From Xylocopa sonorina (Eukaryota > Arthropoda > Insecta > Hymenoptera > Apidae): a stretch of DNA of 64,000 bases. Made by a program: the position numbers and the translations under genes. Numbering within the stretch: position 1 is the stretch's first letter; every line of letters starts with the position of its first letter. The notes below the pieces were generated by a model. That model saw only the letters and a program-made list of their open reading frames with translations. It searched no databases and had not been told where the DNA came from. The stretch spans positions 2,170,001 through 2,234,000 of the forward strand of contig NW_027490098.1 of the NCBI RefSeq assembly GCF_050948175.1, given 5' to 3'. Shown one piece after another: positions 49,901-59,855 of the stretch.

Positions 49901-52331
49901 CGAAGGCCACTAACCGCGCCCTTGCGGCAACGTCCACCTCCCGGCGTCCCCTAGATCGGGGTCTACCGGTTGGTGGCGCGCCGGACGCAGCGTCGCGACC
50001 TCCACCTCGGGGATGGGGCACCCTAGATTGCCGCGGGGCCCGAGGCTGAGACGCCCCGCCTACCCGCTCGCAAGCAGCCGGGAGGCCCGATGTCGCTGTC
50101 CCGCGCCGCCGCCCCACGGTCGCTGCAGGTGCACGACCGCCTCTGGTACCCGCACGATACCCACGTGTTGCACTCACCGGGTGGCTTTCCCGAATGCTCG
50201 ACGGGGCCATCCTCACCGGAGCCTCCACGACGACGCTGCCCCGGGATGATGACGCGGGCGGGTCCCGCGCGCCTCCACACCTGCACACACAAACACACCC
50301 CCGGTTTCGCCCGGGGGAGTCAATAATATTGTCATTAATGACCGGACTAGATGCCCGGTCGGTCAGTGAATAAAATCTATTTTCTGATAATAAATTATCT
50401 AAGTTGAGGCCCCCTTCCTCTTCCCTGGGGAGCCTCGGTGACCTTCGGGTGGAGGTAACCGGAGCCTCCACCCGCGGGGACGGCTGCCTTGGGGCCTCCT
50501 CTTCCCCCGACGAATCCGTGGTGGTTATTGTGCGGTCCACCCACCGCCTTCTCGCCGCTCCTGGTGTTGGTCCAGTCCGTCCCCTCGCGGCGCTCGTGTG
50601 GCTATTCCTGCTGCTGCTGCTGCTGCTACTACTGCTGCTGCTGCCACTGCCGCTGCTGCCGATGCAGCGGCGCCTCCTTCTCGTCGTTGTCCTGGCCGGT
50701 CCCTCCTCAGACACGGCCGCCGGCGCTCTCTCATCGTCCGACGATGACGACGATGACTCATGAATGGTGGGGAGGGGCCTGGGCGAAGGTAGGGACCTCC
50801 TCTTCTCGGTCCCCTCCCCACGCGCCTCCACCCGAAGGGACACCCCGGTCGTCTGGGTGTCCCCTCTGCCCCCCGGAGGGGACAGGCGTCCCCGAATGGG
50901 CCTCTTCGCGGACGACCCGGGCGGGAGGGACGTCGCCCGAGTCGTCCTGGCTGGCGGGGTGGAGGCGCGGCCCGTGGCTGGCGGCGTCCGCGCCGCGACG
51001 GTGACCGCCACAGGTGACACGACGGCCACCGTCATTATAGGCGAGCCACGGACCGATGTCGTCATCGTCGTGGTAGTAAGCGTGGCCGGAGCGCTGCAGG
51101 GCGTTGGTGGAGGGCCCTGCAGTGGTGGTGTCGCTGGGGGGGCGCTGGAGGTGGTGGACGCGCCCCCCATCCTCTTCGCTGCCGCCCGCGTGATCCTGGG
51201 CAACGCGGGCGGAAGAGACGTTGCTCTTGTATTCCTCGACACCACCGCCGCTCCAGCCACGGCGGACGGGCTGCCCCGGGTGACCTCCGCGAAGGTGGTT
51301 GTGGGGGTCACCCTCCTGGATGGCAAAATCCTCCTTGGCGGGTCGGGTTGGGGAGGCTCGGTCGACGCCCGCCTCTTCCTCCCAGCTGCTGCGGGCGCCG
51401 CCGGACTCCTCTTCTTCCCCTTAGAGGGGGCAGGGGGCGTGGTGGAGGTGCCCCCTGAACTTCTCCCCTTGACCCCCGACCCGCTGCTGGTCCTCGTGGT
51501 ATTGGGGCTCGCCTCGTCCGCGGAGGAGCGCCGGCTTCGCTGGAATAGCGCCGCGAGGGTGACGGAGCTTGGTGTTGCGGCGCTCGAACCCACTGTCGTT
51601 GTTGTTGTTGTGGTCGTGGTCGTATTAGTCCTTTTTGTTGTCCCGGCGGTGGGTGGACGAGTTCCTCGCCGGGGTTGCGTGGTGGTGGTTGCATTTATCC
51701 TCGTTGACTTGGTGGAGGAGGCCCCTCTCGTAGTCGTCTTGGTTGCAGTAGAAGCAGCCGTCCCCGATGCCGCTCTAGAAACAGCGGGTCGAGTATTAGC
51801 TGTTATTGTCGGTGTTGTTATTGTTGTTGTTGTTGTTGTTGTTGTTTTTGTTGTAGTGGAGGCACACGTTGTAGTGCCCCCACAGGTCACCGGGGACGCC
51901 CCCAGAGGGGGAAAGGAAGCCTCGTTCTCGGTGGAGAACGCCTCCACCGCGTCAACGGGTCGCGACTCGGCAACGCTGTCGCCGGGCGTTGCGCGGGCGG
52001 CACTCCCTGCAAGGGAGTTGTGTCTAACGGAGACACACGGACCCCCGGTGGCTGGATGACGGACCTGGTGGTGCGCCTTCACCTTCTTCAGCGCATACGC
52101 GCTGTCGTCGGAGAAGCCGCACTCAGCGCAGGTCCATCGCTTTATCGCACCGGGGTGATGTAATTTCAGGTGTTTGAATAAATCCGTGTGTCTCAGATAG
52201 ACACACGCTCCCTTTTTGCACGCAGTTCTGCCGACAAAGCAGAACGGGCAAGGAAATTCTGCCGGGAACGGGTAAAGCAGCTTCACCACGCATTCAGTAT
52301 TACTAGAATTGTTGCTGCTATTACCCGCCAT
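46989..52331 (-). CDS. RLE non-LTR retrotransposon protein (RT plus endonuclease), unit B
   Basis: A 1780-residue protein from the MAGN ATG. Domains in order: two Cys/His zinc fingers (CPFCFVGRTACKKGAC...HLKLHH and CAECGFSDDSAYALKK...HHQVRH, about residues 28-93), a Thr/Ser/Pro linker with microsatellite-encoded Thr and Ser runs, an RT-upstream helix region (RIQRLFRADRKRAVREIL), RT with WLDLANAFGSVPH and YADD (48723-48734), then CRRCGHEFEGLPHVLSHC (C-X2-C-X8-H-X4-C) and the endonuclease with RPD-X14-D and a downstream Lys in MGKIRKYQ. One in-frame codon is missing against unit C (RPLNIV versus RPLINIV), near the RT palm. Role: nick U2 DNA and copy its own RNA there. Confidence 0.93.
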   Translation of the reverse strand: MAGNSSNNSSNTECVVKLLYPFPAEFPCPFCFVGRTACKKGACVYLRHTDLFKHLKLHHPGAIKRWTCAECGFSDDSAYALKKVKAHHQVRHPATGGPCVSVRHNSLAGSAARATPGDSVAESRPVDAVEAFSTENEASFPPLGASPVTCGGTTTCASTTTKTTTTTTTTITTPTITANTRPAVSRAASGTAASTATKTTTRGASSTKSTRINATTTTQPRRGTRPPTAGTTKRTNTTTTTTTTTTVGSSAATPSSVTLAALFQRSRRSSADEASPNTTRTSSGSGVKGRSSGGTSTTPPAPSKGKKRSPAAPAAAGRKRRASTEPPQPDPPRRILPSRRVTPTTTFAEVTRGSPSAVAGAAVVSRNTRATSLPPALPRITRAAAKRMGGASTTSSAPPATPPLQGPPPTPCSAPATLTTTTMTTSVRGSPIMTVAVVSPVAVTVAARTPPATGRASTPPARTTRATSLPPGSSAKRPIRGRLSPPGGRGDTQTTGVSLRVEARGEGTEKRRSLPSPRPLPTIHESSSSSSDDERAPAAVSEEGPARTTTRRRRRCIGSSGSGSSSSSSSSSSSRNSHTSAARGRTGPTPGAARRRWVDRTITTTDSSGEEEAPRQPSPRVEAPVTSTRRSPRLPREEEGGLNLDNLLSENRFYSLTDRASSPVINDNIIDSPGRNRGCVCVCRCGGARDPPASSSRGSVVVEAPVRMAPSSIRESHPVSATRGYRAGTRGGRAPAATVGRRRGTATSGLPAACERVGGASQPRAPRQSRVPHPRGGGRDAASGAPPTGRPRSRGRREVDVAARARLVAFAEGVGSPEQLEAIATKVDEYFQGRRAAGPGAGARSAASSGGAGRRRPVAGSEGRRGDVANSMVSDGPPSVPDRVGEATRIQRLFRADRKRAVREILAGESPHCSVPLERVQEHFTNVYSLRARPGSLPSLYGEDPTTESNDALVSPFREAEVGRRLKRMKLASSAGPDGLTYGDLRRGDPGAVLLTAVFNTCRRMEKIPGRWKESNTVLLFKKGDRKDLSNWRPIALGDVTPKLFAAVVADRLTRWAVVNKRLSQAQKGFLPFEGCLEHNFVLQQAMAAARKQRREVVVAWLDLANAFGSVPHATIIDSLAGAGAPRPLNIVASLYDGVATRVRTAEGYTPWIPMKSGVRQGCPLSPILFDLSIEAMVRGAVDSVEGLSVRGHKVTALAYADDVALVASSVDGMGRLLQAAEGTARQLGLSFNPSKCATLHIRGDGRVASTEFRLVGGLVPALSEGQSYEHLGVPTGVRIDQTPYPTIQALLVDLRAVDDSLLAPWQKIETVATFLLPRLDFAFRGGHVRRTALADADRVIKRTVKRWLHLPQRASAELVYIPPAWGGCGLLPLVDLADVATVSHAFRLLNASDPVVADLARSALCDAVREKAGRTLGSRGLADYLSGSLSGEMARPSAGRASFWSRVRNVGIRSCARLGFSWRWDEVREELSVVCRSRNGRSVVVPPAATGQVTRRLRAAVGECYLERLLRKPDQGKVFDATSRCAVSNHFLRTGGYVRFADWRFVHRARLDVLPLNGARRWGTGDKRCRRCGHEFEGLPHVLSHCGPHSAARQLRHDNLVHRLVTAVRLPGELRVNKRVPGVDGELAALRPDIVVEHGLSKNIVVVDVAVPFENTLEAIEEARMGKIRKYQPLAESLRKRGYRVHVDAFVVGALGAWDPGNEFVLDLLRVSQRYAALMRRLMISETIAWSRDIYVEHVSGVRQYRAPRGTSEAESTSAALSGSSGGACVPGVVSPADP

Positions 52332-53358
52332 CGTGAAGATAGTGTCGCAACGCAACACACGGCTCGTCTAATAAAACAAATAAGTTATAATAATAAAACA
52401 AAACGCTCACCGGAGCAAACACAGACGGTTAACGGTCGATCGAGACGAACACGTAAGACAAGGGACAATAATAAATAAGTATATACACTAAAGAAGACAA
52501 GGGACAACGCGAACGCGAACGCGAATAAATTAATATATTAATACAGGTTAACGGACGGATGAATCTAATAAAATAAAGTAAAATAAAATAAAATAAAACG
52601 ATTCCGCTGTGCCCGGTGGACACAGCCCCGCACGAACGAACCGTGCTTCGCGTACGTGCCTAGCAACCGCAAACGGTTTAACTTTTCACGACACTCCACA
52701 CGGCCTGGAAAACTCCGGACCGCGACGTATCGAGTTACACGGGGTGTAAAGGGCCTCCGTGTACCCCGATCTCTTAATTAAAACAAATAAACGGTGAATT
52801 TAATCAAACTAATTGCTGCTATTTCGCAGCGACGACCCGTAAAATCGAGCAAAAAACTCGAATTACGGGCGTACGTGCAAACAGTCTAACACCCAAAATA
52901 CGGAGAGGTCGAATTCAAAACCAACGGCTATAAGTGTAAAGTTTACACTTATAACCGGGTACAAGGACGAACAAACCGAATCTACTCGGATTCAAACTCC
53001 TCGGAGGTTGAAATGGTCGACCTAGGAGGAGGGACGTCACGTATGGACGTCTAACGTCTACCCGATGCGTTCAACACCACCGCATCGGGAGCACTTTAAA
53101 CTAATCACGCGAAATGGGACCTCCACCGAAATTCCAAGTGTTAGACTTACCAAGTCCAGAGTCCACCAGCAAGCCGAACGCACTGAACACTGCACCAAAC
53201 ACGAGCACAGCACGCGCGACGCGGATGATAACGCGACACTCCGGTGAGCGAGTCGGAAAAACACAGAATAAAATGATACTAAAAGCTACTGACGGAGAAG
53301 ATCAAGTGTGTGGGTTTAATGGTTAAAAGAATATATCTGATCTTTGGAAACTCTTATT
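52332..53358 (-). other. 5' non-coding region of unit B
   Basis: Same hairpin set as the other units. GGTAAGT is at 53145-53151, the complement of U2 AAGATCAAGTGT at 53298-53309, and an AT-rich run ending TTATTAG lies just before the ORF (about 52370). No gene is seen. Small plus-strand open frames here are chance. Confidence 0.75.
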
Positions 53359-53505
53359 GAGCCGGTCCCAGAGGCACTGCAATACTGGGTCGACTCGCGG
53401 CGGAGGTGGAGCAAGCCCCAGCGGTCCGCCTTTTTCCAAAAATCAGGTTAATATTCTGACTCCTAATGAGGAGTGTATCAGATATTAAGCTGATAAGAAC
53501 AGATA
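53359..53505 (-). ncRNA. U2: U2 snRNA 3' segment (147 nt), copy 3
   Basis: Same limits and content as copies 1 and 2, 7569 bp from copy 2. Sm site and stem-loops IIa, IIb, III and IV are intact; branch-site recognition region absent. Confidence 0.93.
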
Positions 53506-54503
53506 AGACGTTTATTTTAGCAATTAATGTTCCCCCGGGGCCGAAGCCCCAGGGGTATACACTTATTTTACAGGATAATTCGTGTTACTTCCGCACAAAT
53601 TCGATCAAAAGATACAAATATAATACATAGGATAGTGCTGTGGGACAAGTCCCTAGAGCGTCCATTGTGAATGTAGTCGATTTAAAGTGAAATGAACATT
53701 GCATCGTTCAATAGATTGTCGCAAGATATCAACAAGTATCGTGACACAAGGCACGGTTTAACAAATTAGCTTTTCGATAAAATATCAATATGATAACATA
53801 GAATATAAAGAAAAATAAATAATTTATGTATAAGGAATATATCATCTTCAACGTAGTATGACGCGTAGCACGATGGGCTCGATGAGTTCGGAGCATCAGT
53901 GTGCGGGTATACGCCTTACTGTAGTCGCTCAAGAAGGGTCGAGGGGTCCCAGCCGCAACCGAGTGGTCCATAGGGACAGCAGCTAGTACTCAGGTTGTAA
54001 TGGAATATAATAAAACAATAAATATAGTGAAATAGAATAAAATAGAATAATACAGTCAACCAAAGTAAAATAAATAAAGTAGTGTATAGTATGGCACAGT
54101 AAGGTAAGCGCATAAATAAGTAGAAAAATAATACGGAGAAAGCATTAAGGGACGAAATGAGAAAGAATAAGTTATAATAGGATAAAAACAATATACAGTG
54201 AGGTAGGTAGACTAAAAACAGAACAAAGTCAGGTGAATAAAATAGAATCCAATAAAGAAAGATAGATAAGATAGAATACAATAGAGAGAGTTAAGTAAAA
54301 TAAACTAAGTTATTTCAATTTAATTTAGTTTTTAATTCTCATTTCGCGTGGAGGCAATAGAGAAAGCGCAGACCAGACAGACCAAGCAGAATAAAATAAA
54401 ATAAAATAAAGTAACATAGAATAAAATGAAATAAAATCCTTTGAAACAAGAGCTTACTACAGACCCTTGCGGCCAGTCCTCTCAACCCGCAGGTGTGGAG
54501 GCT
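53506..54503 (-). other. 3' UTR of unit C
   Basis: It aligns with the unit A 3' UTR at clearly lower identity than the ORFs do (the box at 53895-53980 is shared but scattered changes and indels surround it). AAAAT tracts occur at 54030-54060 and 54390-54440. AATAAA (minus strand) is at 53511-53516 and the hairpin at 53532-53555. No coding sequence. Confidence 0.8.
53532..53555 (-). other. 3'-terminal GC hairpin, unit C
   Basis: Same sequence and position relative to U2 as in units A and B. Confidence 0.6.
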
Positions 54504-57500
54504 TCAGGGATCCGCAGGCGACACCACCCCAGGGACGCGGGCGCCTCCACTGCTCCCGCTCAGCGCCGCCGATGTCGACTCCGCCTCGGACGTACCCCGT
54601 GGAGCCCGGTACTGACGCACCCCGGATACGTGCTCCACGTAAATATCCCTGGACCAAGCTATTGTCTCGGATATCATGAGACGCCTCATCAGCGCTGCAT
54701 AACGCTGAGAGACGCGCAGCAGGTCCAGGACAAACTCGTTCCCCGGGTCCCACGCGCCCAGGGCGCCGACGACGAACGCATCTACGTGGACTCGGTAGCC
54801 GCGCCTCCGCAATGATTCGGCGAGGGGTTGATACTTGCGTATCTTCCCCATCCTCGCCTCCTCAATTGCCTCGAGAGTGTTCTCGAAAGGCACGGCCACG
54901 TCGACCACGACGATGTTTTTCGACAGCCCGTGCTCCACGACGATGTCGGGACGCAGGGCTGCCAGCTCGCCGTCGACCCCCGGGACGCGCTTGTTAACCC
55001 GGAGCTCACCTGGCAGACGGACAGCCGTCACGAGCCTATGAACGAGGTTGTCATGCCGCAGCTGCCGGGCAGCGGAGTGAGGACCGCAGTGGGAGAGCAC
55101 GTGGGGAAGACCCTCGAACTCATGCCCGCAACGCCGGCAACGCTTGTCACCGGTCCCCCACCGACGTGCTCCATTTAGCGGCAACACGTCGAGGCGGGCC
55201 CGGTGAACGAAGCGCCAATCAGCGAAGCGGACATACCCCCCGGTGCGCAGAAAGTGGTTACTAACCGCGCAGCGGGAGGTCGCGTCGAAAACCTTCCCCT
55301 GGTCGGGCTTCGGAAGAAGCCTTTCCAGGTAGCAATCCCCCACTGCCGCCCTCAGCCTCCGCGTGACTTGGCCCTTGGCAGCAGGCGGCACAACAACGCT
55401 ACGCCCATTCCGGGAGCGACACACAACCGAGAGCTCTTCACGGACCTCGTCCCATCTCCAACTAAATCCCAGCCGCGCACATGAACGAATCCCGACGTTC
55501 CTTACTCGCGACCAGAACGAAGCCCGGCCCGCCGATGGCCTCGCCATCTCGCCCGACAAAGAGCCGGAGAGATAGTCGGCAAGGCCCCTGCTCCCAAGGG
55601 TCCGACCGGCCTTCTCCCGCACGGCGTCACACAGCGCTGACCTGGCCAAGTCCGCGACGACCGGATCGCTCGCATTCAGTAACCTGAACGCGTGCGACAC
55701 GGCCGCCACGTCGGCCAGATCCACCAGCGGGAGGAGGCCGCACCCACCCCAAGCGGGGGGGATATAGACCAGCTCCGCACTGGCACGCTGCGGGAGGTGC
55801 AACCACCTCTTTACCGTGCGTTTGATGACCCTGTCGGCATCGGCTAAAGCGGTTCTTCGCACGTGGCCTCCCCTGAACGCGAAATCGAGGCGTGGCAACA
55901 AGAATGTCGCCACGGTCTCGATTTTTTGCCAGGGGGCGAGCAGGGAATCGTCGACCGCGCGAAGATCTACTAACAAGGCTTGGATCGTCGGATACGGGGT
56001 TTGGTCGATCCGAACCTCGGTCGGCACTCCCAGATGCTCGTAACTCTGCCCCTCCGACAGGGCAGGAACGAGTCCCCCGACTAGACGGAACTCGGTGCCA
56101 GCGACTCTCCCGTCCCCTCTAATGTGCAGGGTTGCACACTTCGAGGGGTTGAAGGAGAGCCCCAGCTGCCGAGCCGTCCCCTCTGCTGCTTGCAATAGCC
56201 TCCCCATGCCGTCAACGGATGACGCGACGAGTGCCACATCGTCCGCGTACGCCAGGGCTGTCACCTTATGCCCTCTCACACTCAGACCCTCCACCGAGTC
56301 CACGGCCCCGCGAACCATGGCCTCAATGGAAAGGTCGAATAGGATCGGGCTAAGTGGGCAGCCCTGCCTCACCCCCGACTTCATGGGGATCCAGGGCGTG
56401 TACCCTTCAGCGGTACGGACCCGCGTCGCCACGCCGTCGTAAAGGCTGGCGACGATGTTGATGAGCGGCCGGGGAGCGCCGGCACCGGCCAGCGAATCGA
56501 TGATGGTGGCGTGGGGAACCGATCCGAAAGCGTTGGCCAGATCCAACCACGCCACCACCACCTCCCTACGCTGCTTACGAGCGGCAGCCATGGCCTGCTG
56601 AAGCACAAAGTTGTGCTCCAGACAGCCTTCGAAGGGCAAGAAGCCCTTCTGTGCTTGGCTGAGCCGCTTGTTGACTACGGCCCAACGAGTGAGCCGATCG
56701 GCGACGACCGCCGCGAAGAGCTTGGGGGTGACATCACCCAGGGCGATAGGCCTCCAATTCGATAGGTCCTCGCGATCACCCTTCTTGAAAAGGAGGACGG
56801 TGTTGGACTGCTTCCAGCGCCCCGGAATCTTCTCCATGCGGCGGCAGGTGTTGAATACCGCCGTAAGGAGGACCGCTCCTGGGTCCCCCCTCCGTAGGTC
56901 ACCATAGGTCAGACCGTCGGGTCCGGCGGAAGAAGCAAGCTTCATCCGCTTTAGCCGACGGCTGACCTCGGCTTCCGTGAAGGGGGAAACCAGGGCATCG
57001 TTCGACTCAGTGGTCGGGTCCTCCCCATAGAGAGAGGGAAGGCTACCAGGGCGGGCTCGGAGCGAGTAAACGTTCGTAAAGTGCTCCTGGACCCGTTCCA
57101 GGGGCACACTGCAATGGGGAGATTCTCCGGCGAGAATCTCCCGCACCGCGCGCTTCCGATCCGCCCTGAAAAGACGTTGAATTCGGGTAGCCTCCCCTAC
57201 GCGATCCGGGACGCTGGGAGGGCCATCGCTCACCATCGAATTGGCCACATCGCCCCGACGCCCCTCACTCCCCGCGACCGGCCGGCGCCGACCGGCCCCC
57301 CCGTTGGAGGCGGCACTCCGTGCGCCAGCCCCGGGTCCCGCGGCCCTCCGCCCCTGAAAGTACTCGTCCACCTTCGTGGCGAGCGCCTCCAGTTGCTCGA
57401 GTGATCCCACCCCCTCCGCGAAGGCCACTAACCGCGCCCTTGCGGCAACGTCCACCTCCCGGCGTCCCCTAGATCGGGGTCTACCGGTTGGTGGCGCGCC

Positions 57501-59855
57501 GGACGCAGCGTCGCGACCTCCACCTCGGGGATGGGGCACCCTAGATTGCCGCGGGACCCGAGGCTGAGACGCCCCGCCTACCCGCTCGCAAGCAGCCGGG
57601 AGGCCCGATGTCGCTGTCCCGCGCCGCCGCCCCACGGTCGCTGCAGGTGCACGACCGCCTCTGGTACCCGCACGATACCCACGTGTCGCACTCACCGGGT
57701 GGCTTTCCCGAATGCTCGACGGGGCCGTCCTCACCGGAGCCTCCACGACGACGCTGCCCCGGGATGATGACGCGGGCGGGTCCCGCGCGCCTCCACACCT
57801 GCAAACACAAACACACCCCCGGTTTCGCCCGGGGGAGTCAATAAAATTGTCATTATTGACCGGACTAGTTGCCCGGTCGGTCAACGAATAAAATCTATTA
57901 CTAGACAATAAATTATCTAAGTTGAGGCCCCCTTCCTCTTCCCTGGGGAGCCTCGGTGACCTTCGGGTGGAGGTAACCGGAGCCTCCACCCGCGGGGACG
58001 GCTGCCTTGGGGCCTCCTCATCCCCCGACGAATCCGTGGTGGAAGTAATGGTGCGGTCCACCCACCGCCTTCTCCTCGCCGCTCCTGGTGTCGTGCTCTG
58101 CCGTCCCCTCGCGGCGCTCGTATTGCTCCTGTTGTTGTTGTTGCTGCTACTGGAGCTGCTACTGCTACTGCTGCTGCTGCTGCCGCTGCTCCCCAAGCAG
58201 CGGCGCCTCCGCCTTGTCCGGGCCGGTCCCTCCTTGGGGACGGCCGCCGGCGCTCTCTCGTCATCCGACGATGACGACGAAGATTCCCGTATGGTGGGGA
58301 GGGGCCTGGGCGAAGGTAGGGACCTCCTCTTCTCGGTCCCCTCCCCACGCGCCTCCACCCGAAGGGACACTCCGGTGGTCTGGGTGTCCCCTCTGCCCCC
58401 CGGAGGGGACAGGCGTCCCCGAATGGGCCTCTTCGCGGACGACCCAGGCGGGAGGGACGTCGCCCGAGTCGTCCTGGCTGGCGGGGTGGAGGCGCGGCCC
58501 GTGGCTGGCGGCGTCCGCGCCGCGACGGTGACCGCCACAGGTGACACGACGGCCACCGTCATTATAGGCGAGCCACGGACCGATGTCGTCATCGTCGTGG
58601 TAGTAAGCGTGGCCGGAGCGCTGCAGGGCGTGGGTGGTGGGCCCTGCAGTGGTGGTGTCGCTAGGGGGGCGCTGGAGGTGGTGGACGCGCCCCCCATCCT
58701 CTTCGCTGCCGCCCGCGTGATCCTGGGCAACGCGGGCGGGAGAGACGTAGCTCTGGTGTTTCTTGACACCACCGCCGCTCCAGCCACGGCGGACGGGCTA
58801 CCCCGGGTGACCTCCGCGAATGTTGTGGAGGGGGTCACCCTCCTCGCCGGTAAGATGCGTCGGGGCGGGTCGGGTTGGGGAGGCTCGGTCGACGCCCGCC
58901 TCTTCCTCCCGGCTGCTGCGGGCGCCGCCAGACTCCTCTTCTTCCCCTTAGAGGGGGCAGGGGGCGTGGTGGAGATGCCCCCTGAACTTCTCCCCTTGGC
59001 CCCCGACCCGCTGCTGGTCCTTGTGGTATTGGGGCTCGCCTCGTCCGCGGAGGAGCGCCGGCTTCGTTGAAATAGCGCCGCGAGGGTGACGGTGCTCCTC
59101 GTTGCGGCGCTCGAACCCACTGTCGTTGTTGTTGTTGTGGTCGTGGTCGTATTTGTCCTTTTTGTTGTCCCGGCGGTGGGTGGACGAGTTCCTCGCCGGG
59201 GTTGCGTGGTGGTGGTTGCACTTATCCTCATTGACTTGGTGGAGGAGGCCCCTCTCGTAGTCGTCTTGGTTGCAGTAGAAGCAGCCGTCCCCGATGCTCT
59301 AGAAACAGCGGATCGATTATTAGCTGTTATTATCGGTGTAGTTATTGTTGTTGTTGTTGTTGTTGTTTTTGTTGTAGTGGAGGCACACGTTGTAGTGCCC
59401 CCACAGGTCACCGGGGACGCCCCCAGAGGGGGAAAGGAAGCCTCGTTCTCGGTGGAGAACGCCTCCACCGCGTCACGAGGTCGCGACTCGGCAACGCTAT
59501 CGCCGGGCGTTGCGCGGGCGGCACTCCCTGCAAGGGAGTTGTGTCTAACGGAGACACACGGACCCCCGGTGGCTGGATGACGGACCTGGTGGTGCGCCTT
59601 CACCTTCTTTAGCGCATAAGCGCTATCGTCGGCGAAGCCGCACTCAGCGCAGGTCCATCTTTTGATAGCACCGGGGTGATGTAATTTTAGATGTTTGAAT
59701 AAATCCGTGTGTCTCAGATAGACACACGCTCCCTTTCTGCACACCGTTCTGCCTACAAAGCAGAAGGGGCAGGGAAATTCGGCAGGGAACGGGTAATGCA
59801 GTATCACCACGCTATTCTCACTTGAACTTGTATTATTACTGCTGTTACCCGCCAT
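54504..59855 (-). CDS. RLE non-LTR retrotransposon protein (RT plus endonuclease), unit C
   Basis: A 1783-residue protein starting at the MAGN ATG (A at -3, G at +4). Zinc finger 1 uses C29/C32 and H55/H59, finger 2 C69/C72 and H88/H93. A Thr-, Ser- and Pro-rich linker of several hundred residues follows. RT has WLDLANAFGSVPH, SGVRQGCPLSPILFD and YADD at residues 1203-1206. The CCHC motif CRRCGHEFEGLPHVLSHC is at 1573-1590; the endonuclease motif RPD is at 1635-1637 with the partner Asp at 1652 and Lys in MGKIRKYQ. This CCHC plus PD-(D/E)XK pair is diagnostic of RLE-type non-LTR elements. No stop or frameshift is seen, and it is the best candidate for a working copy. Confidence 0.94.
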   Translation of the reverse strand: MAGNSSNNTSSSENSVVILHYPFPAEFPCPFCFVGRTVCRKGACVYLRHTDLFKHLKLHHPGAIKRWTCAECGFADDSAYALKKVKAHHQVRHPATGGPCVSVRHNSLAGSAARATPGDSVAESRPRDAVEAFSTENEASFPPLGASPVTCGGTTTCASTTTKTTTTTTTITTPIITANNRSAVSRASGTAASTATKTTTRGASSTKSMRISATTTTQPRRGTRPPTAGTTKRTNTTTTTTTTTTVGSSAATRSTVTLAALFQRSRRSSADEASPNTTRTSSGSGAKGRSSGGISTTPPAPSKGKKRSLAAPAAAGRKRRASTEPPQPDPPRRILPARRVTPSTTFAEVTRGSPSAVAGAAVVSRNTRATSLPPALPRITRAAAKRMGGASTTSSAPLATPPLQGPPPTPCSAPATLTTTTMTTSVRGSPIMTVAVVSPVAVTVAARTPPATGRASTPPARTTRATSLPPGSSAKRPIRGRLSPPGGRGDTQTTGVSLRVEARGEGTEKRRSLPSPRPLPTIRESSSSSSDDERAPAAVPKEGPARTRRRRRCLGSSGSSSSSSSSSSSSSNNNNRSNTSAARGRQSTTPGAARRRRWVDRTITSTTDSSGDEEAPRQPSPRVEAPVTSTRRSPRLPREEEGGLNLDNLLSSNRFYSLTDRATSPVNNDNFIDSPGRNRGCVCVCRCGGARDPPASSSRGSVVVEAPVRTAPSSIRESHPVSATRGYRAGTRGGRAPAATVGRRRGTATSGLPAACERVGGASQPRVPRQSRVPHPRGGGRDAASGAPPTGRPRSRGRREVDVAARARLVAFAEGVGSLEQLEALATKVDEYFQGRRAAGPGAGARSAASNGGAGRRRPVAGSEGRRGDVANSMVSDGPPSVPDRVGEATRIQRLFRADRKRAVREILAGESPHCSVPLERVQEHFTNVYSLRARPGSLPSLYGEDPTTESNDALVSPFTEAEVSRRLKRMKLASSAGPDGLTYGDLRRGDPGAVLLTAVFNTCRRMEKIPGRWKQSNTVLLFKKGDREDLSNWRPIALGDVTPKLFAAVVADRLTRWAVVNKRLSQAQKGFLPFEGCLEHNFVLQQAMAAARKQRREVVVAWLDLANAFGSVPHATIIDSLAGAGAPRPLINIVASLYDGVATRVRTAEGYTPWIPMKSGVRQGCPLSPILFDLSIEAMVRGAVDSVEGLSVRGHKVTALAYADDVALVASSVDGMGRLLQAAEGTARQLGLSFNPSKCATLHIRGDGRVAGTEFRLVGGLVPALSEGQSYEHLGVPTEVRIDQTPYPTIQALLVDLRAVDDSLLAPWQKIETVATFLLPRLDFAFRGGHVRRTALADADRVIKRTVKRWLHLPQRASAELVYIPPAWGGCGLLPLVDLADVAAVSHAFRLLNASDPVVADLARSALCDAVREKAGRTLGSRGLADYLSGSLSGEMARPSAGRASFWSRVRNVGIRSCARLGFSWRWDEVREELSVVCRSRNGRSVVVPPAAKGQVTRRLRAAVGDCYLERLLPKPDQGKVFDATSRCAVSNHFLRTGGYVRFADWRFVHRARLDVLPLNGARRWGTGDKRCRRCGHEFEGLPHVLSHCGPHSAARQLRHDNLVHRLVTAVRLPGELRVNKRVPGVDGELAALRPDIVVEHGLSKNIVVVDVAVPFENTLEAIEEARMGKIRKYQPLAESLRRRGYRVHVDAFVVGALGAWDPGNEFVLDLLRVSQRYAALMRRLMISETIAWSRDIYVEHVSGVRQYRAPRGTSEAESTSAALSGSSGGARVPGVVSPADP

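Larger units (their letters stand above)
45937..53358 (-). mobile_element. RLE non-LTR (Utopia-like) retrotransposon, unit B
   Basis: A 7422-bp unit with an apparently complete ORF, bounded by U2 fragments on both sides. Order and signals are as in unit A. Its 3' UTR is markedly different from those of A and C although the ORF is nearly identical to theirs. It is potentially active: all recognisable catalytic motifs are present. Confidence 0.92.

Noticed and set aside
50764..52059. 431-codon plus-strand open frame opposite the RLE element (similar ones at 42884-43981 and 57922-59070)
   Set aside because: It is antisense to the low-complexity linker of a real ORF, has Val/Gly-rich composition and no domain. 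GC-rich repeats keep the opposite frame open.
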